A stretch of DNA of 64,000 nucleotides from assembly GCA_946186925.1 (NCBI GenBank), contig CAMHPA010000003.1:35330-99329 (forward strand), written 5' to 3'. The stretch is from an uncultured Bacteroidota bacterium (GTDB lineage: Bacteria > Bacteroidota > Bacteroidia > Bacteroidales > SZUA-534). Positions within the stretch are counted from its first letter, which is position 1; every line of letters begins with the position of its first letter. A program made the translations under genes and the position numbers. Positions 18,901 to 25,296 of the stretch are shown in pieces. Under the pieces are notes generated by a model that did no database searches, was not told the DNA's origin, and was given only the letters and a program-made list of their open reading frames with translations.

Positions 18901-21834
18901 AAATACACATTGCAGTATAGCATTGATGGCGGTGCCCCAATCGCCATCAGCGACATAACCGGCAACACTTGCAATATCACTCTGAGCGGAAGCGAATTGG
19001 GTGGTTATAAAGACACACCGTACGTAATCAGTCTTGTTAGCGTGAGTGACCCAAGTGGCACTGGTGACGTATACAGCGATGTGGCCTACGTAACCGTTTG
19101 GTACAATGCAACTCCTGTAATTACTGGCGATGACAGAGTCGGACGTACAGACGCAAGAGAGTATTCTGTCGCAACATCTACTTTTGATAAGTCATTCTTA
19201 TGGGAATGGTATTCAGGCAATACAAAAATCACCTCGGGAACTAAATCTGTACAAATATCGCCAAATAACTCATTATCTGCCTCAACAACTACAATCACAT
19301 TTGTTAGCAATCCAATCGTGGGTACTGGTACTGATAATGGCGAATATCGGCTGAAAGTAACAAACACATACAATACAGATGCAGGCGGGACATGTTCGGC
19401 AAGCAAAACAATGACAGTAACAGTTCAAGAGAAACCTGCACCCAAAATTGTCGGTGACTTGGCTGTATGTGAAGGCGACTCTAGAACATATTCAACAACG
19501 TATGTGTCTGGCCATACTTACACTTGGAATGTTAGTGGTGCAGAATCGTATTCAACTTCAGCTAATGAATGTACAGTTAAATGGGGAAACAGCGGAACTG
19601 GTGAAGTGACAGTAACTGAGAGAAATATAGCTCTCAGCACAACTACAGCCAAAGCAACAGTGTATATAAATAAAGCCGCCGTTTTGGGAGAGATTGAAGT
19701 GCCAAAAGAGGTCTGCTATAACACACGCGGTCAAGTTTCCATCATAGCATCAAACAGCACGCTGCAATATGTGGTGTGCGATGCTTCGGATGAAAGTGTG
19801 ATTTATGGCTCGATTAATGGTGATGGCAGCGACAAAACCATTGATTTGGATGCACTTACAGAGAATACCACTGTTATGGTGAAAGCCCAGAACGAAGGTT
19901 GTGCCGCTCCTTCGACCAATTATCCAATATCAGTATTTGCCAATCCAGGCTTCGCCGTCGAAGAAATTGATGATTTGTATGTTGGCAAACCTGCCGATAT
20001 AAAGTGGCAACAAACCACAACATCTTTCAGTAAAATCAACTATAAGTTTACCAATATAAGCGGAAGTAATTCTATTGGAACAACAATGGTTATAGACCCA
20101 TCAGGAATAAACACTACTACCGTAGATGTTGTCGCTGATGCCGAAGAGATAAGAGGTATACTGACTGTAACGGAGACTGATACAAAATTGGAATGCCATG
20201 CTGATTATGACATTGTAAAAACAGTATCTCAAGATTACCTGTGGAATGGAGAAACGTCAGAGGATTGGAATGAACCTGATAACTGGTGGTCGGGCTCAAC
20301 ACCGACAACTGCCAAAAATGTACGTATATTGGAAGGCGCAACTAACATGCCGGAAGTGTCTGCCGCTGCCAACGCCAAAGACATTATTATCGGTAGTGGT
20401 GCAAGTGTTACTGTATCGGGCAACACACTGACTGTGGCTGGTAATATAGAGAATGAAGGATCGTTCACTGCCACGGACGGAACGGTGGCGTTCTCTAGCG
20501 GAACACACTCGGTTTCTGGAGCCAACACGTTTGCCAATATCAATAATATTGGTACAGTGAACTTCAGCAACACCAACACAGTAAATGGGGACATTACCAA
20601 CACAGGAACCATCAATGGCAGCATAAGGCTGGCTGGCAGCAACTCGCAATCAATCAACGGGAAAGGCAATTATTCTAATGTCGAGATAGACAATGCAAAA
20701 GGCGTTTCTGTCAATGAAGACATAAAAATAGACGGAAATCTTGCTCTCCAAAACGGAACAGTAACAATTGCCAGTGATAAGGAGATTGTATTCGGAACAG
20801 CAGCAAGCACCACTTGCAACGACGCTTCGGCTTCAGCCTATGTTGAAGGATCGATGAAAAAATACGGTAGCTCTGAGTTCACATTCCCGACAGGACACAA
20901 TGGTAATCGCGCAAAAGTTGGCATTACTCCAATTGATGCATCTGGTGACACTTATTTCACTGCGAAATACAATTCAGTCGCACCTGATGATGCGGAAGAA
21001 ATACCAGAATCAAAACGCAACAGCGGACTTGAGCGTGTAAGCAGCCTGGAAAGTTGGGATATTTTCGGAACGTCAGACAGTAAAATCAAACTTTACTGGG
21101 AAAACAAAGACGATGACTATATTACCAACTTAAAAACGTTAGTCGTGGCCCATTACAATAGCATTTTAGGCAAATGGGAAACTGTAAAATGCGAAGGTTC
21201 TGACGGTGATGGCAGTAAAGGTTGGATATTAACCGGAAAAGTATCTTCATATAGCCCATTCACATTTGGCTCAACCGTAAAAGAGGATAATCCTCTCCCC
21301 GTCACCTTCATCGCCTTCACAGGCCGCCAAGATGGCAACAGCGTTGTGCTCGAGTGGGCAACACTTTCGGAGAAAGACAACGACTACTTCGAGATTGAGC
21401 GCTCGGTTGACGGCGTCAACTATGTGACTATCGGATATGTTGATGGTGCGGGAAATTCGACAGGTCGCATCGATTACAATTTTGCCGACAACGCGCCAGA
21501 GGGTGATTACTCTTACTATCGTCTGTCGCAAGTTGATTTCGACGGCACACGCGAGTATGCCGACAAGGTAGTTGCCGTCTTCTATACGGGCGATGAGACT
21601 GGCGGATTGACAGTTGTACCGAACCCAACTGACGGGCGGTTCAGGGTCAGCATAGGTTTCTCAATGGCAGGCGGAGTTGTCCAGCTGCTCTCGCAGACAG
21701 GCAATGTGGTACGCACCGTCAACGTCGACAGCTTCGATGCCACAATCGACATCAGCGACCTGCCGAGCGGCATCTACCTACTACGATTTGTATCCGACAG
21801 CAAGATATTGCAGCAAAAGGTTGTGAAATATTGA
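9988..21834 (+). CDS. Giant secreted modular protein with T9SS sorting domain (3948 aa)
   Basis: This is a complete gene, paralogous to the one before it. Residues 1-34 are a signal peptide (KRLAL start, hydrophobic GLAVLSIIFG, cleavage near AWG|Q). Trp modules recur at about 46-55 (GSWDTPAIW), 606 (GDWGDATMW), 1535 (GWSDPLSW), 2505 (PWHEETTW) and 3425 (DWNEPDNWW). LPIG/FPIG modules lie near 472, 1390, 2345, 2800 and 3635. Beta-helix-like repeats (GGxLTIxG, NGNLTLxxG style) fill the space between them. PKD/Ig-like domains are at about 3040-3240. A GRQDGNSVVLEW domain starts near 3770, and the type A T9SS sorting domain (VVPNPTDG, GIYLLRF, KVVKY) occupies about 3874-3948. The 5' part is much more AT-rich than the 3' part. 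A surface-exposed adhesin or biofilm structural role is inferred; nothing suggests an enzyme. Confidence 0.93.
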   Translation: MKRLALNFGTAAKARLLGLAVLSIIFGSSELAWGQKNSTFTSKSDGSWDTPAIWTQSVSGLFPGKYIYDNGQYGKYGSGVVTISHKVTMNDMSSYIGSRTKANSLYSNIFDIQKLTLNAGAELILNNDLYINASGQNDCYNYNGGSLTINEGYKLRVEKNFILNADQIIDGGGTLEIGRAANGKNHTLTANVNIDINIGDDNSHNSTITNLNLTANKNVTINRNNNVSFKTLIINSGGSYKTNYNSSSNSLTMNGGTLEIASNATLTITNTRNQRQPLYINDDATIIGNGTLDASAIIVAPGKTLHINGDIKLNQNITLDGNIAVAEGNTLTISGSQITFTGNSHFGDSNGIIEFTNDNVSIRSVTTCVGGNFKSLKTVTYAKSCTYMLPGLFNNITVNTDPGKNITLCGDVTASGTLAWTNKSRIILDGHTMDVALITSGQAFGDNHLFVAGTEGSILKYTTNTTSDGILTLPIGTYNSNTKKYEYSPVILVSGITRQAGSFITVQVADTAYSGKSTDLERCWEINATGVSLSSAKIELTYAVDDDGLGYAADDMLCVYHDGIRVATGATINGGSHIITVDNPSSISGIWTAAEPAEIITLYSHRSGDWGDATMWTTDPTGKTEVGQAVPDNSYNVVILNGHTVEASGATMNARSVKISAGATLNMGNKAQDHRLKNVYGQGMLRIEGDFPTSGNYKLFVSPDGGTTEFYGNHTSNDIPNQYEYNNLIFDYETNVTRTITKNLKINGNLTLKKGSLKYTKTNQSITVGGDIKIESDGGIYIYESGGDKSHADTLVVGGNFENHGEVLMTKRTIDTYRTSGEPQQNEGDKGRGVIRFVGEHNVNFYCYGTTNLSQLIVDKGTDDTYRVTLFSSAENNFGLLGKATDFYTDYGDNTPDNPVAIYKPLWLKNGTLELTGNLHIYSLSEGGNDNFFIPLNGCLHLNGSNVIVDACRIASSNACLMPAGKLIIDAGTFDCSKSAGAVFRNTSEIYINGGKLKGSQFRPSQYVSSGKTTFVQTGGEVIFDGSGEYKNGYATFYMPFDTYTFKMTGGTLTISGAMNNNNEGDGDAFAVNCNPENSKITGGEIIIINKQFQKKSHGISCSIPLYNLTLLNPNNLASSTDNYNFIFKDYNGTVNRGNTHITIPMAEIQILNNLTIGDNVTFNADGRNVLIGGNLTIAPTAKVYLGNNEVKFNGDGSHIQQFTSTTTDKVRNVNNAIGYNNLTIADGADVQINSDIIVNGLFTLGDGAIMRDGAANTYTIRKNAEISGTHLKPASGAGKILFNGETPTITGNGHGSLNNVNVQLASGVLQIDAPNLTITGDLRLLNSTANNSGRVFVMGTSKLTFDSGANIFTDEANGRDYGEDKYIYTSNLASSGGVARVYSEDSKTFTFPIGTRSGNTFYYTPATITYREAAEYGEVTIRPVKSAHPLMGNTLDALEYYWATTETGFSGVRSNDVNQVYVFGNYNFVKGVTTTYVPARYYNAEWQKGTTSGMRPTQNAFEMTTGSANGDYTCGNPENSFIDIVKMYSSNWVTSHGNQGGWSDPLSWSADSVNGAPSFHIGETYYRYNESASEFQPFDLAADDFTTGAAISPTAAPIPTATTAVYIGSANHPHTITMSYNGQACASLRIEPGATLDLGVFTGHKFSLVVVDETAEEGAGTLKISSTGNEGPVVFDNVKAASFPAGDFVKFLGEHGGTVYYYGNNSNTFYIPSVSESDLALTNYNNLIVGGNTIGHRVRTPLDIDVTIYKDLTVDGHMHTAYTNKGRHTITIYGNVNVKANSEIYTREAGYNTPQHFVIYGDVNIATGGIWRTSGYSTTTHKIDIYGSLNATGRFNTFSTDDTRGSFKAITTFMGTDTSRITGTGDVHLYTLVCDKGIDASSLLILQNPHITSDHDAGEPFLTLKHGTFQVDFPSDENEIVLTSECDLTIETPTCLSVKSGTVNVANSNADFGVILNGSIDVQGGILNIGNAANDKSNSIIYSATSTPTITVSGGQINVNGIVRRTTGTRYGTLFYRQSGGEVVIKGRNRNATTAPDGNAALEIMNDGCEFTTTGGKLTLLASGGNETFGDLLIRPTTTSCTGGEIVINGGAEQKILSAASLHKITVKNGSQLDVYSHPITADSIVIEDNAIFNSRGFDLTIRQAMVNSNLSSASGIDKGGFLPGSITQTTYFTGTNVAFMGASGNKTNFANVEINGRFNLVGNTSNMFVNKNLVLANGKVSDNGSTIYLVGNLDNYGTFESIEATGGIDFCGAETEQYIIGVGTGSLGSVTIDNPHKVFMYNDVRINNKLTLNAILYADIYLLTLGENATVAGDLSASSMILLNGAQEDKGVKKIIPSGTSDFTFPIGVDGSYTPARYNFSKNTSSKETAITVKTINYLNKNLSIDPDCYLNYFWAVTTDGFDEENDEKNDTNPYFTVEQTYTYPDDTETHFTANGYEESEMLPEYLRTLGDYEWIDLRPGAVVDASANTISFPPFGHIEGEYTAGVTHSTIYTALPILYSKQNGPWHEETTWQIKDELGNWVPFTGTVKENPVHISSGHRVTVDANNTKSYCLYFDGASSKLDLKQTIGNDFGRVYGAGTLIMEATSTHDYMFPAGNFDKFLLYPESVVEFSGDTYGTLPASPGNASRPLPNVVLSGSGAKKLPAGTAEVINGSLTIGATSTLDNTANNTKIIIKGDWIDNNPTTGFIAGSSIVEFNGDSTQRININNNETVFPYLVINSTGAKSDSIIVGDCDQNTPINKEFKVSKALTLTKGHVYTTFENCLVLSEPTTKVNGGSVDAFVDGPLGKQLNVYGNFTFPIGNDKRFASTYISDASTAGIWKVEYVNRDPATDGYYREKTYLTEPITEVSSNEYWNIYPPTASAKANIKLRYDNKSFPYINTTAKLKKLTMVSFPTDDKWVEIKNGGASGSVSSGTITTTEAQTVDSKHYTFGYLGTTAKIDTRVTDHYYICDGNEENVVIPVVLSGTPKYTLQYSIDGGAPIAISDITGNTCNITLSGSELGGYKDTPYVISLVSVSDPSGTGDVYSDVAYVTVWYNATPVITGDDRVGRTDAREYSVATSTFDKSFLWEWYSGNTKITSGTKSVQISPNNSLSASTTTITFVSNPIVGTGTDNGEYRLKVTNTYNTDAGGTCSASKTMTVTVQEKPAPKIVGDLAVCEGDSRTYSTTYVSGHTYTWNVSGAESYSTSANECTVKWGNSGTGEVTVTERNIALSTTTAKATVYINKAAVLGEIEVPKEVCYNTRGQVSIIASNSTLQYVVCDASDESVIYGSINGDGSDKTIDLDALTENTTVMVKAQNEGCAAPSTNYPISVFANPGFAVEEIDDLYVGKPADIKWQQTTTSFSKINYKFTNISGSNSIGTTMVIDPSGINTTTVDVVADAEEIRGILTVTETDTKLECHADYDIVKTVSQDYLWNGETSEDWNEPDNWWSGSTPTTAKNVRILEGATNMPEVSAAANAKDIIIGSGASVTVSGNTLTVAGNIENEGSFTATDGTVAFSSGTHSVSGANTFANINNIGTVNFSNTNTVNGDITNTGTINGSIRLAGSNSQSINGKGNYSNVEIDNAKGVSVNEDIKIDGNLALQNGTVTIASDKEIVFGTAASTTCNDASASAYVEGSMKKYGSSEFTFPTGHNGNRAKVGITPIDASGDTYFTAKYNSVAPDDAEEIPESKRNSGLERVSSLESWDIFGTSDSKIKLYWENKDDDYITNLKTLVVAHYNSILGKWETVKCEGSDGDGSKGWILTGKVSSYSPFTFGSTVKEDNPLPVTFIAFTGRQDGNSVVLEWATLSEKDNDYFEIERSVDGVNYVTIGYVDGAGNSTGRIDYNFADNAPEGDYSYYRLSQVDFDGTREYADKVVAVFYTGDETGGLTVVPNPTDGRFRVSIGFSMAGGVVQLLSQTGNVVRTVNVDSFDATIDISDLPSGIYLLRFVSDSKILQQKVVKY

Positions 21835-21838
21835 TTTA

Positions 21839-21860
21839 GGTTGGCAGTTTGTTGCCAACC
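21839..21860 (+). other. Hairpin directly after the second giant gene
   Basis: GGTTGGCA (21839-21846) pairs with TGCCAACC (21853-21860) around a 6-nt loop, 4 nt after the stop codon and 13 nt before the terminator. It has no T-run of its own. It may protect the 3' end of the mRNA. The first giant gene has no counterpart. Confidence 0.5.
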
Positions 21861-21873
21861 GGGCTAAAGCAAG

Positions 21874-21908
21874 AAGCCGAGTCAGCAATGGCTCGGCTTT
21901 CTTTTTTT
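21874..21908 (+). terminator. Rho-independent terminator of the second giant gene
   Basis: AAGCCGAG (21874-21881) pairs with CTCGGCTT (21892-21899) around the loop TCAGCAATGG and is followed by TCTTTTTTT. The loop is identical to that of the terminator at 9667, and one base pair differs in a compensated way (A-T there, G-C here). Confidence 0.88.
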
Positions 21909-22122
21909 GATTGAAGATATTGCAATATCAATCCAATATCTCTCGCCAAGAAAAATGTTGTCTATAGGTCAAATTGCAGGCTGGAATCCATTGCAAATAC
22001 CGATGAACAGAGGGCTTGAGGGGCATTCAAAATTTTGAAAGGCACAATTGATGTTTTCAGTGGCCCAATAGGTCAAATGTCCGTAGGACATTCATATCGG
22101 TAGAATAATGCAAGCCAATAGA

Positions 22123-22159
22123 AACAAAAAAAAAGGATTGCCGAAACCGACAATCCTTT
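22123..22159 (-). terminator. Terminator of the zinc-ribbon/Nif3 operon
   Basis: On the minus strand AAAGGATTG (22159-22151) pairs perfectly with CAATCCTTT (22140-22132) around a 10-nt loop. A run of nine T residues (complement of 22126-22134) follows. It lies 19 nt after the stop codon of the zinc-ribbon gene. Confidence 0.9.
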
Positions 22160-22178
22160 GATTATATTCAAGTTAAAT

Positions 22179-22931
22179 TTAAAGCTCGGCCAAACCTGCG
22201 TCAACCAGAATACGACCGCAGTACTCGCATACGATGATGCGCTTGCGAGAGCGGATGTCCACTTGGCGCTGAGGCGGAATCTTGTTGAAGCAGCCACCGC
22301 AGGCGTCACGCTGAACGGTAACAACTGCCAAGCCGTTGCGCACGTTGCCGCTGATGCGGTTGAAGGCTGTCAGGTAGCGGTCCTCAATAAGGCTCTCTAT
22401 TTCAGCTTTCTTCACGTTCAACTCGTCTTCCTTCTTTTGGGTTTCCGAGATGATGCTGTCAAGCTCATCACGTTTCTGTTTCAGGTCGCCTTTGCGCTCG
22501 TCGTATTTAGTTTCAGCCGATGCAATAATCTCTTTCTTGTGCTCCATATCGGCGGTGAACTCGCGAATATGCTTCTCGCTCAACTCGATTTCGAGTGTCT
22601 GGAACTCAATCTCCTTCGAGAGTGAATCGTACTCGCGGTTGTTGCGCACGTTGTCCTGCTGCGACTGATATTTCTTTATATCTTCCTGGCATTGAGCAAT
22701 TTTGTGCTTCTCGTTAGAGATGCCTTGCTCATCTTCCTTCACTTCAGCTTTCAGGTTTGTGATACGGGTCTGCAAGCCGGCCAGTTCGTCTTCAAGGTCT
22801 TGGACTTCGAGCGGAAGCTCACCGCGTAAACTCTTGATTTTGTTGATTTCTGTCTGAATCTGTTGCAAATCGTACAGATTTTTCAGCTTTTGCTCCATCG
22901 GAACGTCCACCTTTTGATTTTTGTCATCCAT
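22179..22931 (-). CDS. Coiled-coil protein with C4-type zinc ribbon
   Basis: This 250-residue protein has a long alpha-helical coiled coil over about residues 10-190, rich in E, K and Q (for example EKLKNLYDLQQIQTEINK). A C-terminal zinc ribbon has Cys211-x2-Cys214 and Cys235-x2-Cys238. This layout matches the C4-type zinc ribbon family (CT398/HP0958-like), whose members are thought to be nucleic-acid- or protein-binding scaffolds; the exact role is unknown. The start is 4 nt after the stop of the upstream Nif3-like gene. This close pairing with Nif3 is common in Bacteroidota and suggests co-translation. The family assignment is solid, the function is not. Confidence 0.88.
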   Translation of the reverse strand: MDDKNQKVDVPMEQKLKNLYDLQQIQTEINKIKSLRGELPLEVQDLEDELAGLQTRITNLKAEVKEDEQGISNEKHKIAQCQEDIKKYQSQQDNVRNNREYDSLSKEIEFQTLEIELSEKHIREFTADMEHKKEIIASAETKYDERKGDLKQKRDELDSIISETQKKEDELNVKKAEIESLIEDRYLTAFNRISGNVRNGLAVVTVQRDACGGCFNKIPPQRQVDIRSRKRIIVCEYCGRILVDAGLAEL

Positions 22932-22935
22932 TGCG

Positions 22936-24033
22936 TTATACGTATTTTATTGGATTTGTATTTACCTTCGTCAATCGGACTGCAAAATTAGAAAATTTTC
23001 CAGTAAGTAATTCATAAAAAAGTTCTTTTGTGAATTGCTCGCTCTCATAGTGCCCGATGTCGGCCAAAACAAAGGGGTAGCGGGCGTCGAAGAACTGGTG
23101 GTATTTGATGTCGGCGGTGAGCAGAATGTCGGCTCCGGCTCTCATTGCGTCGCCAATCAGGAAACTGCCGGCGCCTCCGCACACAGCCACCGTCTGTATT
23201 GGCGACTCGGGCAGGCGCGTGTGGCGGATTACTCCGCAGCCGAAAATCTTTTTCACCTTTTGCAGGAATGCCGCCGCGTCTTCGGGCTCCGGCAGCGTAC
23301 CGATTATGCCGCTTCCGGCCTGGCCGAAACTGTTGTCGAGCGGGTAGATGTCGAAGGCCGGCTCCTCGTAGGGGTGCGCGGCCAGCATTGCGCTCACAAC
23401 CTTTCCCACGGTGTGCGCTGGCGCGATGGTCTCGATGCGCGTCTCGTCTTCGAAATGCATTTTGCCGATTTCGCCCACAAACGGCTTGCAACCTTTGCTG
23501 GCTTTGAACGTGCCCTGGCCCTGCAGGTTGTAGCTGCAGTGGCTGTAGTTGCCGATGTGTCCGGCGCCGGCATCGAGCATTGCGTTTCGCACGGCCTCGG
23601 CGTGGCTTGTGGGCGCAAAAACCACAATCTTGCGCAGATTGCCGCTCATTGGTGCAAGAATCCTCGTGTCTGTCAACCCCAGTTTGCTTGCAATTTTGCT
23701 GTTGACACCGTTTGCAAGCATATTGTCGAGGTTGGTGTGCGCGGCATAGACCGCAATATCGTTTTTGATGGCTTTCACAAGCGTGCGCTCGACCGGGCTG
23801 TCGCCGCTGAACTTTTTCAAACCACCGAAGACGAACGGATGGTGCGCCACTATCAAATTGTAGCCCAGACCAATGGCTTCGTCAACCACTTCTTCGGTAA
23901 CATCGAGGCAGATAAGAGCTCCGGTGGCCTCGGCATCGCGGTTGCCCGCAATCAGCCCGGCGTTGTCGTACGATTCCTGCATCGCCAGCGGCGCAACAGA
24001 CTCGATAAAGCTTGTAATTTCAGATATTTTCAT
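22936..24033 (-). CDS. Nif3-like dinuclear metal centre hexameric protein
   Basis: 365 residues, the long form of the Nif3/YqfO family, which has a PII/CutA-like domain (about 130-230) inserted between the two halves of the metal-binding domain. Metal ligands are visible as His64-His65 (VAHHPF), His99 and Asp103 (AHTNLDN), and His328 and Glu332 (GHYESEQ). Family members form hexameric rings and are often called GTP cyclohydrolase 1 type 2 homologues, but the physiological substrate is not settled. It is the first gene of an operon with the zinc-ribbon protein. A terminator-like hairpin ends only about 24 nt upstream of the ATG, which may bear on its regulation. Confidence 0.92.
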   Translation of the reverse strand: MKISEITSFIESVAPLAMQESYDNAGLIAGNRDAEATGALICLDVTEEVVDEAIGLGYNLIVAHHPFVFGGLKKFSGDSPVERTLVKAIKNDIAVYAAHTNLDNMLANGVNSKIASKLGLTDTRILAPMSGNLRKIVVFAPTSHAEAVRNAMLDAGAGHIGNYSHCSYNLQGQGTFKASKGCKPFVGEIGKMHFEDETRIETIAPAHTVGKVVSAMLAAHPYEEPAFDIYPLDNSFGQAGSGIIGTLPEPEDAAAFLQKVKKIFGCGVIRHTRLPESPIQTVAVCGGAGSFLIGDAMRAGADILLTADIKYHQFFDARYPFVLADIGHYESEQFTKELFYELLTGKFSNFAVRLTKVNTNPIKYV

Positions 24034-24057
24034 AAACGTTCACGTAGATTAAGTGCG

Positions 24058-24094
24058 TTAAAAAAGCCTTCCAGCACAACTTCTGAAAGGCTTT
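24058..24094 (-). terminator. Terminator or attenuator upstream of the Nif3-like gene
   Basis: On the minus strand AAAGCCTT (24094-24087) pairs perfectly with AAGGCTTT (24070-24063) around a 16-nt loop and runs into a string of T residues (down to 24060). It lies beyond the FKBP gene and its repeat array, and only 24 nt before the Nif3-like ATG. It could end the FKBP transcript or attenuate readthrough into the operon. Confidence 0.7.
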
Positions 24095-24212
24095 GGCAAG
24101 AAATCTTTTCTTCAACTCTCAAATACGGTTTCAATATTATGGATTTTTCCGTTAACGCGCAAGTTTTTTTTGAGATTTGTTTAAATGCCATTTAATCGTC
24201 AATCCAAACGTC

Positions 24213-24359
24213 TAACTCCTAACTTCTAACTCCTAACTTCTAACTTTTAACTTCTGACTTCTAACTTTTAACTTCTAACTTTTAACTTCTAACTTTTAAC
24301 TTCTAACTTTTAACTTCTAAATCCTAACTCCTAATTTCTAACTCCTAATTTCTAACTCC
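24213..24359. repeat. Tandem 7-nt array (TAAYTYY), 21 units
   Basis: Twenty-one in-phase heptamers of the form TAACTCC, TAACTTC, TAACTTT and TAATTTC span exactly 147 nt. The array lies 8 nt past the stop codon of the FKBP lipoprotein gene. On the coding strand of that gene the units read RRARTTA. A shorter array of the same unit adjoins the 3' end of purF. Confidence 0.95.
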
Positions 24360-24367
24360 TAAATATC

Positions 24368-25192
24368 TTACTCTTCCGTCCCCACCAACCACACTTCAAA
24401 AATAAGTGTAGCAAACGGCGGAACAGGGCCAACCTGCTGGTCGCCGTAGGCAAGGGGCGAAGGAATGATGAGCGTTGCGCGGCCGCCTTTTTTCATTCGT
24501 GCCACGCCTTCTTCAAGTCCCTGAATCACTTGCATTGAGCCCAAACGGAACTTCAGCGGCTCACGACGGCTGTACGATGAGTCGAACACGCGGCCGTCGA
24601 GAAAACTGGCTTCGTAATGAATGGCCACCATTTTGCCGGGAATGGGTGCGGGGCCTGTACCTTTCTCAGTTTCAATGTAATAAAGGCCGCTCATTGTTGG
24701 CTCGGTGTCGATGTTGTTTTTCTGAAGATACTCGCCGAGCAACTGGTCTTCTTCGCGCTCGCCGGCTATGCGTGCGGCTTCGCGGTCGCGCTCAAACTCT
24801 TCGCGGCTAATCACGTCAACCATTTTAACCGAAACCGTCAGCAAACTGTCGTTAGTCAGCGCCTGGTTGTTGCCGTAGAAACGCGCTTGCAGGCGGAAGT
24901 CGGCGCTGTCGCCTTTGTGCAGCATTAGCAGGCCTTCTTCAACCGACGGCTGCCCGGTCGGTGCCGCCTTCAGTTGCATTTTGAAAAGCGGTGTCTCGTC
25001 AACCGTCTGCCCTTGCTGGTTGCGGCACGTCAGGCGGATGGCCACAATGTCGCCCACGGCGGGTTGTGGCGCGTCGGGGTTGGCGGCAACAATTTTGTAT
25101 TCAAGGCCTGTCGGCGAAGTGCTGAATTCGCTCGAACACGACGCAAAAAGTATTGACATTAAAGCAAATGCGATTATCGATAACTGTTTCAT
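24368..25192 (-). CDS. FKBP-type peptidyl-prolyl isomerase lipoprotein
   Basis: 274 residues from the preferred ATG at 25192. The N terminus MKQLSIIAFALMSILFASC is a lipoprotein signal peptide with Cys19 as the lipidation site. The C-terminal ~110 residues are an FKBP domain (KMVAIHYEASFLDGRVFDSS, VIQGLEEGVARMKKGG, PLAYGDQ). The preceding ~130 residues (EYKIVAAN...VGDIVAIRLTC) look like a second, divergent FKBP-like fold. It should assist folding of exported proteins at the periplasmic face; related Bacteroidota lipoproteins accompany gliding/T9SS functions, but no such link is visible here. An in-frame ATG 36 nt upstream (25228) is rejected because a promoter -7 element (25210-25217) lies between the two and because the lipobox fits the later start. 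Confidence 0.9.
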   Translation of the reverse strand: MKQLSIIAFALMSILFASCSSEFSTSPTGLEYKIVAANPDAPQPAVGDIVAIRLTCRNQQGQTVDETPLFKMQLKAAPTGQPSVEEGLLMLHKGDSADFRLQARFYGNNQALTNDSLLTVSVKMVDVISREEFERDREAARIAGEREEDQLLGEYLQKNNIDTEPTMSGLYYIETEKGTGPAPIPGKMVAIHYEASFLDGRVFDSSYSRREPLKFRLGSMQVIQGLEEGVARMKKGGRATLIIPSPLAYGDQQVGPVPPFATLIFEVWLVGTEE

Positions 25193-25209
25193 TGTGTAGA
25201 TTGTTTGCC

Positions 25210-25217
25210 CAAAAATA
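25210..25217 (-). promoter_or_regulatory. -7 promoter element of the FKBP gene
   Basis: TATTTTTG on the minus strand is a perfect TAnnTTTG Bacteroidetes -7 element ending 17 nt before the ATG at 25192. No TTTG -33 element is seen at the usual distance. It predicts a leader of only about 11 nt. Confidence 0.55.
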
Positions 25218-25296
25218 AGCGATTTCAATCAATTATCGCCATTCGTTGTGTGCGGTGAGCCGAAAATCGCCATATTTGAATTCAAATTGCTGAAAA

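Larger units (their letters stand above)
21835..22178. other. Convergent intergenic region with palindromes (344 nt)
   Basis: No gene is seen. Besides terminators from both sides, it holds two perfect 14-nt palindromes (GATATTGCAATATC at 21916-21929 and TTCAAAATTTTGAA at 22026-22039). It also holds a small hairpin ATGTCC-GTA-GGACAT (22077-22091) flanked by the short repeated string TAGGTCAAAT (about 21965 and 22070). It reads like debris of REP-like intergenic repeats. Confidence 0.5.
24034..24367. other. Intergenic region between FKBP and Nif3-like genes (334 nt)
   Basis: The space is accounted for by the 7-nt array (24213-24359) and the terminator-like hairpin (24058-24094). The remaining 24095-24212 is AT-rich with no gene or full promoter motif seen. 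Confidence 0.6.

Noticed and set aside
23035..24195. 386-codon + strand frame opposite the Nif3-like gene
   Set aside because: It is antisense to a gene with clear metal-binding motifs, has no recognisable domain, and is explained by codon bias in the real gene.
24213..24359. Telomere-like repeat (TTAGGA-type on the minus strand)
   Set aside because: The units are degenerate, internal to the chromosome and 3' of a gene. There is no sign of a replicon end.
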